Shown here: positions 12,160 to 22,696 of the stretch, piece by piece
How positions within the stretch are numbered: the first letter of the stretch is position 1
Layout of the letters: each line of letters begins with the position of its first letter
Origin: Symsagittifera roscoffensis
Lineage: Eukaryota > Xenacoelomorpha > Acoela > Convolutidae
Direction: 5' to 3'
Length of the DNA stretch: 64,000 bases
Assembly (NCBI RefSeq): GCF_963678635.1
Contig: NC_087065.1
Location: 22,649,254-22,713,253 of the forward strand
The notes under the pieces: model-generated
Seen by the model: the letters and a program-made list of their open reading frames with translations, nothing else
What the model was told of the DNA's origin: nothing
Database searches by the model: none
Program-made: the position numbers and the translations under genes

Positions 12160-12911
12160 TCGACAAAATTTAATTTTTGGTACGTAAATGAAATCGGCTG
12201 GTTTGGCAGTTATTTAAATGGGCTGGAAAACATCGAAGCATTTCTTTCAGTTGATTTCATACATTGAAATCATAAGTTGAAATGTGTTTTGTGTTACAAA
12301 GTGATCTTTTTTGCAACAGCCTTTTATTTTAAGATTTTTTTTCAATATTTTGTATGCACTGTCTTAAATTCGGGCTTAATGTAATTCCATTGTCAATTGA
12401 AAGAGATTAGATAATTACCCAAACTTTTTCTTCAGCCATCAGATAGATCAAAAAAGAAACTAAAACGAGTTAGTTGTCAAGCTAACACATTACCGTTATG
12501 AATGTTCGAATAATTTTCACTTGAAGGTTTTTCAATAATCTTAACAATAACGATTCGAAACGACTGAATAAGAGAACGGCAATAAAAAAACTTTTCCGCT
12601 TATCTCATAGTGTGCAGTCATTTCAGTTGATTATAAGCCAACTAGTGATAAACGCGCTGTCCTTCAAAAGTTTAATGCCTCAATTGATAATTTTGCTGGC
12701 TTAAACAGCCACAAAAGAGCATGGTAATTGCCACAAGTGCCTGATAGCACTCTTGGTTAACACTCTAATGCAATTTTTTTTCCTGAGTTGCACCAACAAG
12801 AAAATAAGACCAGTTGCGAAGACAAAACACTTCACGAAAATACTGCATTTTGCGAAAAAAAATGTTTTCAACCGTCAAAAGAACTAACATGGACAATGCA
12901 AAAATTCAGTG
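12160..12911. other. No gene seen; diverged duplicate segment
   Basis: Unique AT-rich sequence. The part at about 12600-12860 (AGTCATTTCAGTTGATTATAAGCCA; further on AAGACCAGTTGCGAAGAC and CACTTCACGAA) resembles 15790-16010 in inverted order of blocks (GTACAGCCATGTCAGTTGATTATTAGCC is the matching piece, here split: GTCAGTTGATTATTAGCC). It is therefore an old dispersed repeat. Confidence 0.3.
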
Positions 12912-12919
12912 GGTTCGGG

Positions 12920-13354
12920 CAGGGGCAGATTTAGCGGGGGGGGGGGGGCGGACGCCCCTCCCTCAGGGATTCGACCCCCTGCCGACCCAAAGGGTCCCCA
13001 CGTTGAAGATATCCATTTTTGGCTGATGGACCCCAAAAGTTTTTTTAAGGCGCCTTTGGTTCCAATGTATACTAATTTTGAGGGGGTAGCGCGCGCCGAA
13101 AAACGCAATTTTTTGGTCAAAAATTTCCAAAAGCTGCCGAAAAACGCATTTTTTGCCTGTTTTTTTTTCAATATTTTGCCTGCGGCGCAAAAATTGGCTA
13201 GACCAGTTTTTTTTAGTCCTTTGGGAGAGCTGGAAAAATCAATTTGGTCGACCAAAAAAAAGTCGACAAAATTTTCGAAAAATTTTTTAAAATCCGATAC
13301 CCCCCCCTCCCCCCCCCCCCCCCCCCCCTCGAGAAAATCCTAGATCCGCCCCTG
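12920..13354 (+). mobile_element. hAT-type MITE (family B), intact ends and 8-bp TSD
   Basis: The element starts CAGGGGCAGATTTAG and ends CTAGATCCGCCCCTG, which are inverted copies of each other. It is flanked on both sides by the 8-bp direct repeat GGTTCGGG (12912-12919 and 13355-13362). An 8-bp target duplication with CAGGGGCGGAT-type ends is the hallmark of hAT transposons. At 435 bp with no transposase it is non-autonomous. Features shared by all copies are G/C runs next to both ends, a GGTCGACC/GTCGAC palindrome, a GCGCGCGCCGAAAAACGC block, and GGGATTCGACCCCCTG. Open frames reading across it are by-products of its GC content. Confidence 0.9.
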
Positions 13355-13659
13355 GGTTCGGGCTTATGCGAGGGTCTTATTTTGCTTCCACCATGTTGTA
13401 AAAACGTTCAATTGACTATCGTTAACTAGTGGTTAAATAGCCCTTCTTCAAAGACTTAAAGCTGTGTTATGGTGACAACGACAACAGATGGTCGCAACTG
13501 CCAAATTATTCATAGTGCTTTTTCAGAAATGAAGTATTATTACATGTGCGAGAGCAAGTGTCTTGTAATCGGGAGCTTCTTTCTTGTAAACAACTTTTCT
13601 TGCAACTCATACATGCTTTTCTTATTATTGAACCTTAACAACTTCCAGGTTCGTAGTTA

Positions 13660-14770
13660 TTAGTCCTAGAAATAACGTGATTGCTTTTACAAGGTCTGGG
13701 GTTTGAGTCCCGGTCGGACCTTGTTTTTTTCCAGGTCCCATCGGTTCTTTCGTGGTTTTTCCATGTTTTTTCCATCGGTTTAATGACCACATGTTGCGCT
13801 TTTTGATGAGGGAAAAAATTTGTGTGTGCGTGTCTGTGTTTTGAGGTCGAGGGGGACTTAATAACTTCTAATTAGTCTTAAAAGTTTTTGATTTTTTTTT
13901 GTAATTTTTTGCTTTCCTTTTTTTCGACTTGATAGATTTCGGCCTATATTACATCGGCTTTGTCGCCCCATATTGCGTCTTTTCACGAGCTATGTATCTG
14001 TTTTTAGGGTGAGGGGGCTTAATAACATTTTTATTAGTCTTAATTTTTTTCGGCTTTGTTTTTTTCCTTTTTTCGGCTTAATAGTTTTTGGCCAATATTA
14101 TATCGGCATAGTGGCAGCAAATTGTTTCATTTGACGCGTGAGTGTTTGTTTGGTTTGTTTGTTTGAGGGTGTGGGGGACTTATTAATTTTTTCGGCCTGA
14201 AGGGTTTCTGCTAAGACAGCTTGATAAGTTTTCTTTCAATGTTAATTATACATTCCATTGTCTTGGCTCGTTTTTATTTCAAAAGTAGCCTTATAAATAG
14301 ATCTCATTCTGAAGCCAAACTGTGCACTGGATAGGAGCACAATTTTGTGTCTGTATGTTCCTGGATTCCAGAGACAAGTCTTTAAACATGTTAAAATTTT
14401 GTCGGAACGATCAAAGAGAAGGAAAGAACAAAAGAAGAACAAAGGGAGCGTCCTTGTTGCGGAATCCGCTTACAATGCACAAAATGCACAGTTTGGCCTC
14501 GTAATGCTAGATTTTTGAAATTTTCGATTTTTTTTACTTTGCAGCTTTCTTGTTTTGTATTGCAAGTGGTGCAAAGCTCAGCTTCGCTTCTTGTGTCATT
14601 TGTCTTACTTGGCATTTTTGTCTAGAATGAAATTTTATCGAGCCATACGAAAAAATTTTCCGCATAGTTGTTTCAACATTTTTTTTCTATTTATATGTTT
14701 TCTATGTGTTTGTGTTATAGCGCAGGAAATGCGAAACTCCGCTTCGCCTCTTCGTAAATATTTTTACTTA
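13660..14770 (+). repeat. SINE-like composite (family F) with two hairpin tails
   Basis: The head at about 13690-13727 has GGTCTGGGGTTTGAGTCCC, a box B-like motif inside an AAGGTC/GACCTT inverted repeat, followed by a T-run. The body carries two or three repeats of about 130-150 bp built from TTTCGGCCTATATTA, GTGTGTGCGTGTCTGTG and GGGGGACTTAATAAC. Tails AAGCTCAGCTTCGCTTC (about 14576) and AAACTCCGCTTCGCCTC (about 14733) form small hairpins. The two tails suggest two overlapping insertions. There is no coding capacity. Confidence 0.5.
14311..14401 (+). repeat. Dispersed 90-bp repeat G
   Basis: GAAGCCAAACTGTGCACTGG through CAAGTCTTTAAACATG matches 58517-58603 (GAGGCCAAACTATGCACTGG ... CAAGTCTTTAAACACG) with roughly 85-90 percent identity by eye and in the same orientation. 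Flanks differ, so this is a short interspersed repeat or a conserved fragment of a larger one. Function unknown. Confidence 0.6.
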
Positions 14771-14779
14771 TAATGAAAT

Positions 14780-16160
14780 ACTCACATGGGCTATCTCCAA
14801 AAAAGATACAAAGCAAATAGAAATTATAAATAGGAATCAACTGCTGAGTCCTATAGGCATCGCAACTCAAGTTTGAATTTCTGACGTACCTGGTCCAACT
14901 TGATTATAATAAGGGTTCACATTTTTTGAAAAAATTAGTTGGACTCCAAATTTGAAGTGTTTGAAATTTCCAAACAGTAGTTGGCATGATGAGAGCTCTT
15001 TCGGCAATGAGAATGCAATTCAATACTCGTGAAATTTTTTTTACCGTGAAAGGAATTTTTTTCTTAAATTTGATTGCATTGCTTTAGTTCAACGCTCAAA
15101 GTCATTCGATTGTTAACGAATAGAAAGACAAAATAATCGGCCAAACTCTTTTCTCAGTAAACGTCATCCGCAAGGTTTTTGGGTGAAAATTGACTAAATT
15201 GGGATTTCAAGGATTAAAAAGTTTCTACTTAATCGAATATCGTCAAATTTAGAACAAGCACTGGATTATATGATTCAAGATAATCTATAATTTCCCCTTT
15301 AAAAAATCATAAAACTCCCTTTAAACTGAACCGAATGTGTTTTTTTTATAACTGTAAGCGATTCGTTTTTCTTGCCATTTCGTTTTTGGGCCAGTGTTTT
15401 GGCCACTTTGTTAGTTGATGTTTCCAGAAAAGTCCTAAAGTTTTTGATGTTGGCCAAAATATCTCACCTCGCCGCATTTTGATCACTCCTTACTCCTTTT
15501 CAATCGCGAGAGTGATTTTGAGCTACATAAAACAAAAGTAAAATTTGCGCAGAATTACTGAGTGCCACTGATTGAAATGGCGAGGAACCAATTTATTTTT
15601 TAAACAAATAAATAGATAAAAAATTAAGAAAGCTAAAAACAATCGATTATAATCAAATTAAATTGCATTTTGATGCGTAGAAAAATAGTAAAGTAATGAT
15701 GTTTTTTTTTAAAGTTTATAATGGATTGTTTTTTTTTCAAGGATTTTGATCGGTTTTTATCTATAGAACTACTAAGTGGACAAATTCATCGCCAGGAAAG
15801 TAAAATCAGTTGTGAAGCTGAATCATTCCACGAAGTACTGAGTTTTCGAAAAAAAACAAAAAACTTTAGATTACAAACTTCAACTTCATCTTTAAAATAA
15901 CTTAAAGCACTGAATAGGGCAATGAGAAATTTAAAGGGTTTGAAATTCTGCGATGATCTTTTTTTGATTACACTATGGTGTACAGCCATGTCAGTTGATT
16001 ATTAGCCAGCCAGATTGAATACTTCCAAATTTTGAAAAAAAAATTGAAATTTTTGTCGACCTATTTTGATCAAAAATTGCGTAATGACCAGAAAACCTAA
16101 TAAAACTTTGACAAGAAAATTGCGTTTGTTCAGCGCGGGCTCCCCTTTAAAAAAGTTTTA
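14780..16160. other. No gene recognised
   Basis: AT-rich sequence without a convincing exon on either strand. 15786-15989 is an open frame on the minus strand but has no motif, and it overlaps the diverged repeat shared with 12.6-12.86 kb. I see nothing else definable. Confidence 0.4.
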
Positions 16161-17130
16161 GGGTCAGTCCATAGAAGAAAAAACTTATCATACAATTTCA
16201 TATATGGCGTTTATGGAAAAAATGCTTATCAAACAATTTTCATACAAAATTTAAAAATAGTTTTAAAGAGTTTTGCTTCAGATACATATTCTACTCGCTC
16301 TACTCGACGCTTTTAAAGCTTTGTGGTCATCAAAAAAAATAATTTTACTTTTTTAATGAAAAAAATGTTTATTATACAATTTTCATATATGAGAACTTCA
16401 TGATTAACATTTTTTACACTTTAGATGAGTTTATTTGGAAGTAAATTGAGTTTTTGAATATTGAGGGCATTTTTACTGTCAAAATTATGATATGAAATTT
16501 AGTCGAAAAAATGCTTATCATATAATTTTCATATATGAAAATTGTATGATAAGCATTTTTCGAGATAAAAATTAAAAATTTCAGGGAATCATTTAAAACT
16601 GATCATAGGTAGAATCAAATGAGATTATTATGAATTTTGGTATATTCAAAGCATTTTAAAATCTTGAGCACTATAATAAAATCATTTTTTAACATTTGAT
16701 CGAAAAAATGCTTATCATAAAACTTTCATATATCATAACTGTATGGTAAGCATTTTTTCAGAATTATATTAAAAGTTTAAGGAATCAATTAACACTCATC
16801 ATAGGCAGGGTCAAATGAGCTTTTTATGAGATTTTGTAGATTGAGAAAATTTTGAAATGTAGAGCATTGTTATAATTATTTCATAGTATAGAAAAAATGC
16901 TTATCATACAATTTCATAGTATGGAAAAATGCATATCATGCTATTTTTATACAATTTTGGGGACAAGGAGACTGATAAAAAAAGCTTAAAATTCAATTCT
17001 AGAGTATGGAAAAAATGCTTGTTATAAAATTTCATATATGAAAAAAATGCTGATTTTGCTATTTTCATACATACACTTTTACTCATACATACACTTCAAT
17101 TGTATGATAATCATTTTTGTCAACCCGGGG
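16161..17130 (+). mobile_element. Palindrome-rich MITE (family C), copy 1
   Basis: Left end GGGTCAGTCCATAGAAG and right end TTTTGTCAACCCGGG correspond to the CCCGGGTTGAC inverted ends of better copies at 26228 and 37961. The interior is tiled with alternating-strand copies of ATGCTTATCATACAATTTCA and its complement (about 16190, 16390, 16510-16560, 16700-16755, 16890, 17010, 17100), so the whole element can fold into many cruciforms. Non-coding. Unlike copy 2 it lacks the inserted family A element, so it shows the empty site. Confidence 0.65.
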
Positions 17131-18475
17131 GGGGGGACCTTTTGGGTCGACAGAGGGTCGAATTCCTGAGCTTTAAAGAATTTTCCTTTCACTGTGTTTT
17201 ATATTACATTACATCTTTTTTATACGTCTAAGTGGTGTGATGTCTCATTCACGCACAGAAATTGAACTAAGCTCATCATCCGTTTCAGCCGTCCCCTAAG
17301 TGTTTTTTCAGACCCTTCTCAGCTACGTAATTGTACAGTTAGCATACCCCCGTACGTACTTCTAATTGATGTCAGGGGATGATGATTGCAAATTGACCTC
17401 GATTATCAATCAAAACAGACCAATGGAAAGAAAAGGAGACGAGTTTTTCAATTGAAAAGTTGATTGATCTTTTTTGGGTAATTGACGTTTTCAACGTCAC
17501 AGCGGCTTCAATGCGATACAATTAAGAAATTGATTGATTATGAAAGTTGTCCAATTTTTTTTCGGAATGGCATTTCATTTTGGTTCAGATCGTTCCATGC
17601 ATATGCTGACAAGGTTTTTTTTGTTTAGCAAAACTTTTACTCTTTTGTAAACCCAGCTGAACTGCACAAATGTCTCTGAAACCATTTAAATAGGTGTTTG
17701 GAAGAATCAAAGCGCAATACTGATACGACAATTCTTAACATTTTTTTATCCTTTGAACAAAATGGTAATATTGATAGCCTTCTGTAGTGGCTGGCCAGTG
17801 TTGAATTTGATTTAAGCCTTTATGCACAAGACAGAATTTCGTTCAATTGAATACGCCTAGAAAAGCATTCGCCTCCCATATATTCTGTAGAACATTTTTT
17901 TGTGCGGGAGACACTTAGTTGACCACTTTGTTACTATTTAACGACACCTATTTTTAGTCAAGCGGCTATAATTAAATTGTGGCGACAAAATATATTAAAT
18001 TTCAAGAGCCTAGAATTTCGGATGACCTTACCAAAATACCAAAGAAATAGCTCCTCTCGGTAAAGGTACAAAGCACAAGGGAAAAACTACTTTTCTTCCA
18101 ACTGCTTTCTTATCTGTCATCAGTTCTTTTGTAAAGAGAAAAAAGTTGAGAAAGTTATTACGCAAGAGCGATTATAAATAACTTGAAATATGTAGTGATT
18201 TGCGGCCCATCAAAAATATTTTGCTTTTAAGCATTTTTACGCTGGCGGTTAGCAACCGTTATTAAATGGGAATATAAAACTTATTATCGGGTTAACGACT
18301 TGTTTAACAGAATCACGTGAATCAACTGGTATCTTCGTTCATTATGAATTCAAATTTCTAATTGTTATTTTTTTAAATTTGACTTCAAATTCGCTCTTTT
18401 TTGTTTTTTTCTTTTGTTTAAAAACTTTATTCTGCCTAATTTATTTAAATCTTAATATAATTATAGTTCAAGTTA
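17131..18475. other. Unassigned unique sequence
   Basis: About 1.3 kb with none of the window's repeat families and no exon I can defend. Fairly mixed composition (TACCCCCGTACGTAC near 17346; AACGTCACAGCGGC near 17492) hints at an intron or intergenic DNA, but no frame, splice pair or RNA motif stands out. Confidence 0.35.
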
Positions 18476-18479
18476 TTCA

Positions 18480-19062
18480 TGATCACATTTTCTTCCGGTT
18501 TTTTTCGGCTTGATAATTTTCGGCCTATATTATTTTGACTAATTGGCCTCATATTGCATCTATCGGCGAGTGAAGGAAAGCGTTTGTGTGTGCGTGTCTG
18601 TGTTTTGAGGTTGAGAGGGACTAAATAACTTCTTATTGTTTTTTTCAGTTTTTTTAAGTTTTTTTTTGGGTGGGGGAGGGGACTTAATAGATTTCGACTT
18701 GTATTATATATACTTAAAAGCGTCATTTTGTGTTTCATTTCAAGAAAAAATAAAGTGTTTTGAGTGTTTGTGAGTTTTGAGGGTGAGGTGCACTTATTAA
18801 CTTTACAGAAGTCTGAAATCTTATTTATTTATTTTCGGCTCAAAAGGTTTCTGAAAAAGTATTTTCGGGTTTGTTACCGCCTGGTACATTATCTTCCGAT
18901 GCTTATTTCACATTCTAATGTCCTAGCATCTTTTTGTTTCAAAACTAGCCTTATTCATTTTGATAATTCTATTTTTTTTTACCTTTTTTCGATATTTTTT
19001 TCTTGTTTTGTATTGCAAGTGGTGCGAAGCTCAGCTTCGCCTCTGTGTAAAAAACGCTCATA
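18480..19062 (+). repeat. SINE-like element (family F)
   Basis: Same body phrases as 13.8-14.2 kb: GGCTTGATAATTTTCGGCC, TTTGTGTGTGCGTGTCTGTG and GAGAGGGACTAAATAAC, then a second body repeat, then the tail GCGAAGCTCAGCTTCGC (about 19023-19040) with a perfect 6-bp stem, preceded by TTGTATTGCAAGTGGT. The open frames over it are not genes. Confidence 0.5.
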
Positions 19063-19160
19063 AATTAGTCCACCAAATTGGACAAATAACCATTGTAAGC
19101 AACCAAAGTTTAACCTCAAACTATTTTAAGTCAAATGTTTTCTATTTGAACTCATGGTGC

Positions 19161-19629
19161 CAGGCGCGGATCTAGAAATTTCTCGAAAGGGGGGGGGGGG
19201 ATTTTCAAAAAAAATTGAAAATTTTGTCGACCTTTTTTGGTCGACTAAATTGATTTTCTGAGCTCTCCAAAACCCTTTTAAAGACACTAATTTGACCAAA
19301 TTTTCTGCGCTGCAGGTAAATTTTTGAAAAAACGCCAAAAAGAGAGGCGTTTTTAGGCACTTTTTGGAAAACTTCGACCAAAAAATTTTTTTTTTGGCGC
19401 GCGCTCCCCCCTTGTTTTTTGCCGCGTTTTTTTGGCGCGCGCAACCCCCCCCCCACCCCCCCCCCCCCTCAAAATTAGTATAGATTGGCGCCGGCGGCGC
19501 CTTTAGAAAGTTATTAGGGTCCGTCATCAAATATGGATATCTCACAATAGTACAAAGGGGGGACCCTTTGGGTCGGCAGGAGGTCGAATCCCTGAAGAAA
19601 AGGCGTCCCCCCCCCTAAATCCACTACTG
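19161..19629 (-). mobile_element. hAT-type MITE (family B)
   Basis: Reads CAGGCGCGGATCTAG at the left and ends CTAAATCCACTACTG at the right. Flanks CATGGTGC (19153-19160) and CAGGGTGC (19630-19637) are an 8-bp target duplication with one mismatch. The order of internal blocks is the reverse complement of the 12.92-kb copy (GTCGACCTTTTTTGGTCGAC, GGCGCGCGC blocks, long C runs, GGGTCGGCAGGAGGTCGAAT). Non-coding. Confidence 0.82.
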
Positions 19630-19724
19630 CAGGGTGCTGATATATGCTATGCAGCGTGAACTATTTCCTTCAACAAAATTTTTTTTTGATCAACCAAATA
19701 ACAGTCAGCAATGAATGACCAGGG

Positions 19725-20030
19725 ATCTAAGGGAAGGATGGGGTAGTCTCACTCTCTCAGTCGAAAAGTTAAGGGATCGATGCCGACCATGATTTGTGCT
19801 CGGTGCTCGCATGGGTGAATTAAAGTTTTCCAAAATTGCTTGCGAGTTTTATAAATGGGTAATTTGGCGACCTCCTGTAATGAGTTGAATAGCTCGTAAT
19901 TTTATTCTTCTCCTTTTAGATACAGTTAGGGTCATCACTTAAGTGCATAATTCTCCGCTTTTCAATCGAAAGGTTGGAAGATCGAGGCCCACCATAATCC
20001 TTTCTCATGTTTTAGAGTGGGGCAACTTCA
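19725..20030 (+). repeat. Pair of tRNA-like short repeats
   Basis: Two adjacent segments, about 19735-19800 and 19925-20000, share a layout: GTAGTCTCACTCTCTCAGTCGA then AAGGGATCGATGCCGACC (first, split here), and TCTCCGCTTTTCAATCGAAAGG then AGATCGAGGCCCACC (second). These look like box A/box B halves of decayed tRNA-derived sequences about 190 bp apart. Weak call. Confidence 0.25.
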
Positions 20031-20102
20031 GCCAAAGTTTTTTTGTTTCCATTGATTAAAAGTTTTGTTTCCACATTTATATATTTTGCCTTTTTTTTCT
20101 TA

Positions 20103-20363
20103 CGCTCCGAAGGAAATAATCAAGTCTTCAAATATAGTAACATTTTTTATCGCATAGCTTTCAAGTAATTCTCCTATGCACTTTCCTATTCTGATCCAAA
20201 TCATGAAGTCAAGTGTACGAACAATGACGTCAGATGGGTTTTCCATCTGATATTTGGTAAAGGAAAGCTCGGGGAGTGTCAAGTGCGGTACCATATAAAG
20301 CTCTATTGGTGGTAATTTGGATAACAAAATCAAACGGCTTTCTGACCAATTTTGATTTAAGGG
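20103..20363 (-). CDS. Possible exon of unknown gene
   Basis: An open minus-strand frame of 86 codons reading PLNQNWSESRLILLSKLPPI through LESYAIKNVTIFEDLIISFG A and a TAA, or a GC|GTAAGA splice donor at its end. Composition is protein-like, with charged, aromatic and aliphatic residues well mixed. Candidate acceptors are GGTCAG|AAAGCC or CCAATAG|AGC. I recognise no family. It lies just downstream, on the same strand, of the convincing exon at 20770-20966, which already ends in a stop, so it would belong to a different gene. It may equally be chance. Confidence 0.25.
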
Positions 20364-20769
20364 TCAACTAGTTTTAAACGTTAACTAGTTATGTGAGATA
20401 GTTTGACGTTTTTGACAGCACCCGCTTCTTCTCCCTCCGTTACGGAAAATTAATTTTTTTTTAATATTTCGATTTTTCTATTTGAATGTTTTAAAAACAT
20501 GTTTTTTGATTCTTGAAGCTTTTTTGTAGCTATGGCCGCAGTAATCAAAATCTCTTTTTTTTCTCGAGTTTTTGTAAGTTACAATTATCCGAAAAAAACA
20601 ACTTGACAAAAAACGTCAACAAAGATCTAGTTCTTCCAATCACAATCACAGATTCACATCTTCATGTCTAATGAGCAACAGATATCAAATTTTAAGAACT
20701 ATTATTGATGATAAAATATAATATTTTGTGTCATAGAGATTTAGCAACAACATCGGAACATTCTGGTGT

Positions 20770-20966
20770 CTATTTTTTGCCGGTCACTCGGTACATTCGC
20801 TTCTTGGCGAAGTTCTCGTAAGCGTCTGCGTACTTTTTATAGGCCGCTCCATCGTCGCTTGCCGAGTTCCAGGGACTCATCCGTCGGTACATTGAGTCGT
20901 ACACTTGTTCGCCACTCTGGAATTTGTTCAGCATGTCCGAGTCCAGATGCTCGGCCGACGAGGTGT
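20770..20966 (-). CDS. Terminal coding exon of an unrecognised gene
   Basis: After the acceptor ATCATTTTTCAG (AG at 20968-20967) a frame opens with two carry-over bases and encodes 64 residues to TAG (20772-20770). It begins TSSAEHLDSDMLNKFQSGEQ, continues VYDSMYRRMSPWNSASDDGA, and ends YENFAKKRMYRVTGKK. GC content jumps well above the flanks, and third positions are C/G-rich, unlike all repeats nearby, so a real exon is likely. The product tail is hydrophilic, Tyr/Lys-rich and probably helical, with dibasic pairs (RR, KKR, KK) that could be processing sites if the protein is secreted. It lies 100 bp outside the 7.3-kb duplication, which carries signal-peptide exons on the same strand. It may be the last exon of that gene, but no upstream exon with the needed phase (one leftover base) was identified. 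Confidence 0.7.
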
Positions 20967-22658
20967 CTGAAAAATGATTTCTATCAAAACATTGCGGATT
21001 TTGCTGACGTATATCTGTTATGAGGTTTCAGAACTCAGTTAGAGAGCATAAATGGAGCATCCTTTTCCAATATAAGCGCAAATGGTTGATGTTTTATTTT
21101 TTTTTGATTTACAGTTTCAGTACAAAAAATTGCTTTTTTGATGCTGTCTCATATCTTAATCTCTAAATACAAAATGTAGGGTGTCCAAAAATAAATGACA
21201 CAAGTACAAGATAATACCACACGAAGCGCCGATAGAGTAAAAGAAGTTTCTATATGAGTGCGAGTAAAATTGGCGAGGGTACAAATGCCTTTTTAAAAAT
21301 CCGTTCCTGCAAATGAGATTTGATTCAAAATGACCCGGTTCAAAGATAACAAATTTTTGACGTTTCGATGAAAAAGTTATCGGTATGTATGGCTTACAAT
21401 AATTTCTCTCGTATAAAAATTGTCATTTTTTAAATTTTTTTAAAAATAATTTGGGGTAACATTTTCTTTTTATTTCACCTCTCTGGTGTAACTTAGTAGT
21501 ACTAGAGTCACAGTTCTATAACAGTAACTGTTAAATTAGTGTTTTTTATAAAAGGAGGAAACTTTTTACTAAGCATGTGGGTATCTGTAAACAAGAGTTA
21601 TTTTTAAATCCGTGAATTTTATTATTTGATAGAAATTTATCATGATCAAGTTGCAAAAAACAAAATCGGATCATGATTGGCCTGGTGCAAAAAAAAGCAA
21701 GCCAGCAATAGAATTCACCTCTTCTTCTAGCCTCTATTTTTTTTCTAAATTCTACTAAACAAACAAAGTATCGTTTCATTATAATTCTACAGGCTAAAAT
21801 TGGTTCGCTTTTTAATCAGGTAGATCAAGTATGAACATCTTGGGTGGTGCTCATTTCGGAGATAATCAAATTCAAGATAATATCTCCTCTCTCATAGGAT
21901 TAGAATGCCAATCTAGTTGATAAAGGGCGCCAAATTAATCTGGTAAGCCAGTACCCGAAAAAGATTAGTTGAACCTCATTTTTGAAGAGCTCTTTAGTGA
22001 AAAATTTTGTTTCCTGAATTGAATTCGTAATTCTTTTGAAATTTTAACAATTTCCGTGTTGTTTTGCAAATTTCATATTCGACGTCAAAAATAATTTCAT
22101 TCAAAATTGGGCACAGATTTAATGAAATTTGGATCGATGTTCTTATCATGGATGAAATTTCCGGGATGAGGATAATATTGGGCTAAAAGCTCTGGGGAAA
22201 AGTCAATTAATTTCGCCGTAGGAACAAAATATTAAGTCAAATTCGTCTTCTAGTTAATATTTCTTGAAAAACATAGTGACCTAAATTTTCAAGTGAAACA
22301 TGGAAATGAAAAGTAGGGCAGATTAGGAAACTCGAGAAACGCAACCTACCGATTTTAAGTTGAAAATATAAGTCGAGGGTATGCCGTATTCTTATTTGAA
22401 ATTAAAAACTTTTATCTCGTACTATTTTTACCATCACTGTGTTGCAAGGGGGAAGGCGTTTTCTAGTTGCCAAATATTTCCAAAAGATCCCCCTTTGCTT
22501 TGTTTGCTACAGCATATCTGGCCAACCCTAAATTATTTGTAAAAGCGCCCTGAGCCTCAATATAAAATAACTTCGGGGTGAGCGCAATTGGCTTAAATAC
22601 AATAAAAATTTCAACAGGCAATTTCAAAAAATCTGCCATGCGAAAAATTACTACTCAC

Positions 22659-22696
22659 GTCTCCGCTACTTCATAAATCATTCTTTCGAAAACCAA
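22659..22696 (-). CDS. Candidate 38-bp internal exon (unit 1)
   Basis: Minus strand: acceptor TGACTAAACAG, then 38 bases encoding LVFERMIYEVAE plus two leftover bases, then a consensus donor GTGAGT. The incoming phase (0) fits the end of the candidate exon at 25215-25288. The outgoing phase (2) does not fit the terminal exon at 20770-20966, so either an exon is missing or the model is wrong. The identical stretch in unit 2 is 29994-30031. Confidence 0.3.

Noticed and set aside
12884-13343. Open frames of 123-144 codons on both strands over 12.88-13.34 kb
   Set aside because: They run through the hAT MITE, including its G/C runs (poly-Gly/poly-Pro), and equivalent frames appear in other copies at 19.13-19.55 and 48.18-48.45 kb. 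They reflect stop-poor GC-rich repeat DNA.
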